A stretch of DNA of 15,486 bases from contig NZ_JAGIRL010000012.1 in NCBI RefSeq assembly GCF_019012925.1, forward strand, positions 1 through 15,486, in the 5' to 3' direction. The notes under the pieces were generated by a model. It was not told the DNA's origin. It made no database searches and worked only from the letters and a program-made list of their open reading frames with translations. The position numbers and the translations under genes were made by a program. The DNA is from Fusobacterium sp. (GTDB lineage Bacteria > Fusobacteriota > Fusobacteriia > Fusobacteriales > Fusobacteriaceae). Positions 13,695 to 15,486 of this stretch are shown piece by piece. Each line of letters opens with the position of its first letter. The stretch's first letter is position 1.

Positions 13695-15323
13695 ATGAGT
13701 AAAATATATGATACTATTATCATTGGAGGTGGACCTGCTGGATTAACAGCAGGTCTATATAGTGGTAGAGCTAAGCTCGACACACTAATTATAGAAAAAA
13801 ATATTCCTGGAGGTCAAATAACAGTTACTAATGAGATTGTTAACTATCCAGGTATTATTGAGACAAGTGGAAGTAAATATGGAGAAACATTAAAACAACA
13901 AGCTATTAACTTCGGTGTTTCTTTTGCTCAAGATGAAGTTGTAGATATGGATTTATCTGGTGACATAAAAACAATAAAAACAAAGAATGGGTCTTATCAA
14001 ACTTATTCTGTAATTATAGCTACTGGAGCTTCTCCAAGAAAGCTTGGATTCCCTGGAGAGAAGGAGTATGAGGGAAGAGGAGTAGCCTTCTGTGCTACTT
14101 GTGATGGTGAATTCTTTACTGATATGGATGTTTTTGTTATTGGTGCTGGATTTGCTGCTGCTGAAGAAGCTATATTTCTAACTAAGTTTGCTAGAAAAGT
14201 TATAGTTATAGCTAGAGAACCAGAGTTTACTTGTGCAAAATCAATAGCTGAAAAAGTATTAGCACACCCTAAAATAGAAGTTAGATTTAACACTGAAATT
14301 TTAGAAGCTACTGGTGATATTCAGTTGAGAAAAGCTAAGTTTATAAATAATGTTACTAAGGAAGTTACTGAATTTGAAGCTGCTAATGGAGAGAGTTTTG
14401 GTATCTTTATTTTTGTTGGATACGCTCCTCAAAGTCAATTATTCAAAGATCATATAACTATTGATAATTTTGGATTTATTCCAACAGATGAAAACCTTAT
14501 GACAAATGTTCCTGGAGTTTTTGCTGCTGGAGATATTAGACCTAAAAAATTAAGACAATTAGTAACTGCTGTTTCAGATGGTGCTGAAGCATCTTTTAAC
14601 AGTGAAAAATATGTAATTGAAATTAAAGAAAAATTAGGAGTAGAAAAAGAGGTTTGCGAGGCAGATAAAGTCTCTACTGTAGAAGAAAAAACTTCTGAAT
14701 TTTTAGATTCAAATCTTAAAGCTCAACTTTCAGAAATTGCTAAAAGATTTGAAAAATCAATAGAGTTAGTTGTTATAAAAAATAACGATCAATTTTCAAT
14801 TGATTTAGAAAATTCAATTAAAGAGATCTCCTCTGTTTCAGAAAAAATTAAGTTTTCTTCATATAATTTAGGAGAAAATCCTGCTTTAGAAGAGAAAATA
14901 TTTTTGAAAAACACACCTACTGTAGCTATCTTAGATTCTGAAGGTGCTTTCTCTGGAATTAAATACTCTACTATTCCTGGTGGACATGAATTAAATTCAT
15001 TTATTCTAGCTATGTACAATGTTGCTGGTCCAGGTCAAACTCTATCAGAAGAGGTTTTAAATAAGATATTCAATATTAAAACTCCTACTGATATTAAAAT
15101 CGGTATCTCACTAAATTGTACTAAATGCCCAGACACTGTTCAATCAGCTCAAAGAATAGCAATTGAAAACAGTAATATTCAAGTTGAAGTCATTGATGTT
15201 TTTAACTTTAAAGAGTTTAAAAATAAATATGACATTATGAGTGTTCCTGCCCTTGTTGTAGAAGATAAGGTTTATTTTGGAAGTAAAAATATAGAGGAAG
15301 TTTTAAATATTCTTTCTAAGTAA
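13695..15323 (+). CDS. AhpF-like reductase: thioredoxin-reductase core with C-terminal dithiol domain
   Basis: This 542-residue flavoprotein should pass electrons from NAD(P)H through FAD and two dithiols to AhpC. Residues 1-310 form a thioredoxin-reductase core: FAD-binding GGGPAG (11-16), redox pair CATC (Cys133/Cys136), nucleotide-binding GAGFAAAEEA (150-159) and the late FAD motif GVFAAGDI (274-281). The NADPH-specific HRR cluster of TrxB is missing (the site reads IAREPEFT), which points to NADH. Residues 335-542 form a tandem thioredoxin-fold region like the N-terminal domain of AhpF: a first half without active cysteines and a second half with CTKC (Cys475/Cys478) and a cis-proline loop SVPAL. 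AhpF has these parts in the opposite order. GGAAGTGAT precedes the ATG. Gene neighbours are ahpC upstream and a terminator/IS end downstream. Confidence 0.92.
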   Translation: MSKIYDTIIIGGGPAGLTAGLYSGRAKLDTLIIEKNIPGGQITVTNEIVNYPGIIETSGSKYGETLKQQAINFGVSFAQDEVVDMDLSGDIKTIKTKNGSYQTYSVIIATGASPRKLGFPGEKEYEGRGVAFCATCDGEFFTDMDVFVIGAGFAAAEEAIFLTKFARKVIVIAREPEFTCAKSIAEKVLAHPKIEVRFNTEILEATGDIQLRKAKFINNVTKEVTEFEAANGESFGIFIFVGYAPQSQLFKDHITIDNFGFIPTDENLMTNVPGVFAAGDIRPKKLRQLVTAVSDGAEASFNSEKYVIEIKEKLGVEKEVCEADKVSTVEEKTSEFLDSNLKAQLSEIAKRFEKSIELVVIKNNDQFSIDLENSIKEISSVSEKIKFSSYNLGENPALEEKIFLKNTPTVAILDSEGAFSGIKYSTIPGGHELNSFILAMYNVAGPGQTLSEEVLNKIFNIKTPTDIKIGISLNCTKCPDTVQSAQRIAIENSNIQVEVIDVFNFKEFKNKYDIMSVPALVVEDKVYFGSKNIEEVLNILSK

Positions 15324-15391
15324 ATATACTATTATTAACTCTCATATAAAAAGGGGCTGTTGCAAACTTAATAGCTATATGTTTTAAAATT

Positions 15392-15426
15392 AGCTAAAGA
15401 GATTTTTTAATCTCTTTGGCTTTTTT
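15392..15426 (+). terminator. Intrinsic terminator downstream of the ahpC operon, inside the IS end
   Basis: A 13-base stem (15392-15404 with 15409-15421, one G-U pair, core AAAGAGATT/AATCTCTTT) with a TTTT loop is followed by TTTTTT. It would stop transcripts coming from the ahpC operon about 70 bases after the reductase stop codon. Because it lies inside the presumed insertion sequence, it may belong to the element as protection against readthrough. Confidence 0.8.
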
Positions 15427-15486
15427 ATTTTTAAAATAAAAAAAGGTATAAAGTACTCGAAATTTTTTCAAATTTCTAATACAATA
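15394..15486 (-). CDS. Possible transposase C-terminus (partial)
   Basis: A minus-strand frame is open from the right edge to a TAG at 15394-15396, giving 30 residues that end in KKAKEIKKSL. The piece is basic and rich in Lys and Phe, like many transposase tails, and lies just inside the terminal-repeat-like motif. It is too short to be identified by itself, and such a short open frame may also be chance in A+T-rich DNA. Confidence 0.3.
   Translation of the reverse strand, partial: YCIRNLKKFRVLYTFFYFKNKKAKEIKKSL

Larger units (their letters stand above)
15353..15486 (-). mobile_element. Probable end of an insertion sequence (partial)
   Basis: GGGGCTGTTGCAAAC (15353-15367) resembles the terminal inverted repeats of IS6- and IS1182-type elements, which often carry a CTGTTGCAAA core. 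Inside it come about 26 bases, then a minus-strand stop codon and an open frame to the window edge, plus a terminator hairpin. This order (terminal repeat, short gap, stop codon of the transposase) is normal for an IS end. The family cannot be decided because the other end and the catalytic core are outside the window. Confidence 0.5.

Noticed and set aside
1..15486. CRISPR array, prophage, toxin-antitoxin pair or tRNA genes
   Set aside because: No regularly spaced repeats, phage genes, paired small toxin-like genes or cloverleaf-like tRNA sequences were recognised on reading both strands.

Overview
The window reads as a chromosomal segment of a low-GC anaerobe with an outer membrane, most likely a Fusobacterium-type bacterium. 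This is an inference from strong A+T bias, strong AGGAGG-type ribosome binding sites, a DUF374 acyltransferase of the kind linked to outer-membrane lipids, a split LysO exporter and a thiol peroxidase system typical of anaerobes. No species assignment is possible from sequence alone. About 95% is coding, and all but two genes can be placed in a family or fold.

Layout. Positions 1-170 hold, on the minus strand, a strong promoter followed by a structured leader running off the left edge. It resembles the start of a ribosomal RNA operon. Next come divergent sugar genes: manA (minus) and galM (plus), with galM followed closely by a two-gene split lysine exporter (LysO). A consensus promoter at 3310-3338 then drives a small protein of unknown function and a DJ-1/PfpI protein, closed by a strong terminator. 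A stand-alone SGNH hydrolase (minus) follows.

The middle (4914-9390) looks like one metabolic module. A D-2-hydroxyacid dehydrogenase and an AEC-family organic-acid carrier lie on the minus strand. Divergent from them is a CitA/DcuS/MaeK-type sensor kinase overlapping its CitB-type response regulator. The kinase keeps most of the carboxylate-binding signature of this family, so the simplest reading is a sensor-controlled uptake/export and redox system for a hydroxy- or dicarboxylic acid such as malate or lactate.

On the minus strand from 12932 to 9439 lies a housekeeping cluster: DUF374 acyltransferase, metG (methionyl-tRNA synthetase, GTG start) and galU. Divergent from it, under a near-perfect promoter, is a peroxide-defence operon: ahpC and an NADH-type flavoprotein reductase whose AhpF-like dithiol domain is at the C terminus instead of the N terminus. 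The right edge (15353-15486) looks like the end of an insertion sequence, with a terminal-repeat-like motif, a terminator hairpin and the 3' end of a minus-strand reading frame.

Both edges look like multicopy sequence (rRNA leader and IS end), so the window may be a whole assembly contig bounded by repeats. Several annotated starts were moved to the ATG with the proper ribosome binding site (AEC carrier 6961, galU 10323, DUF374 protein 12932).
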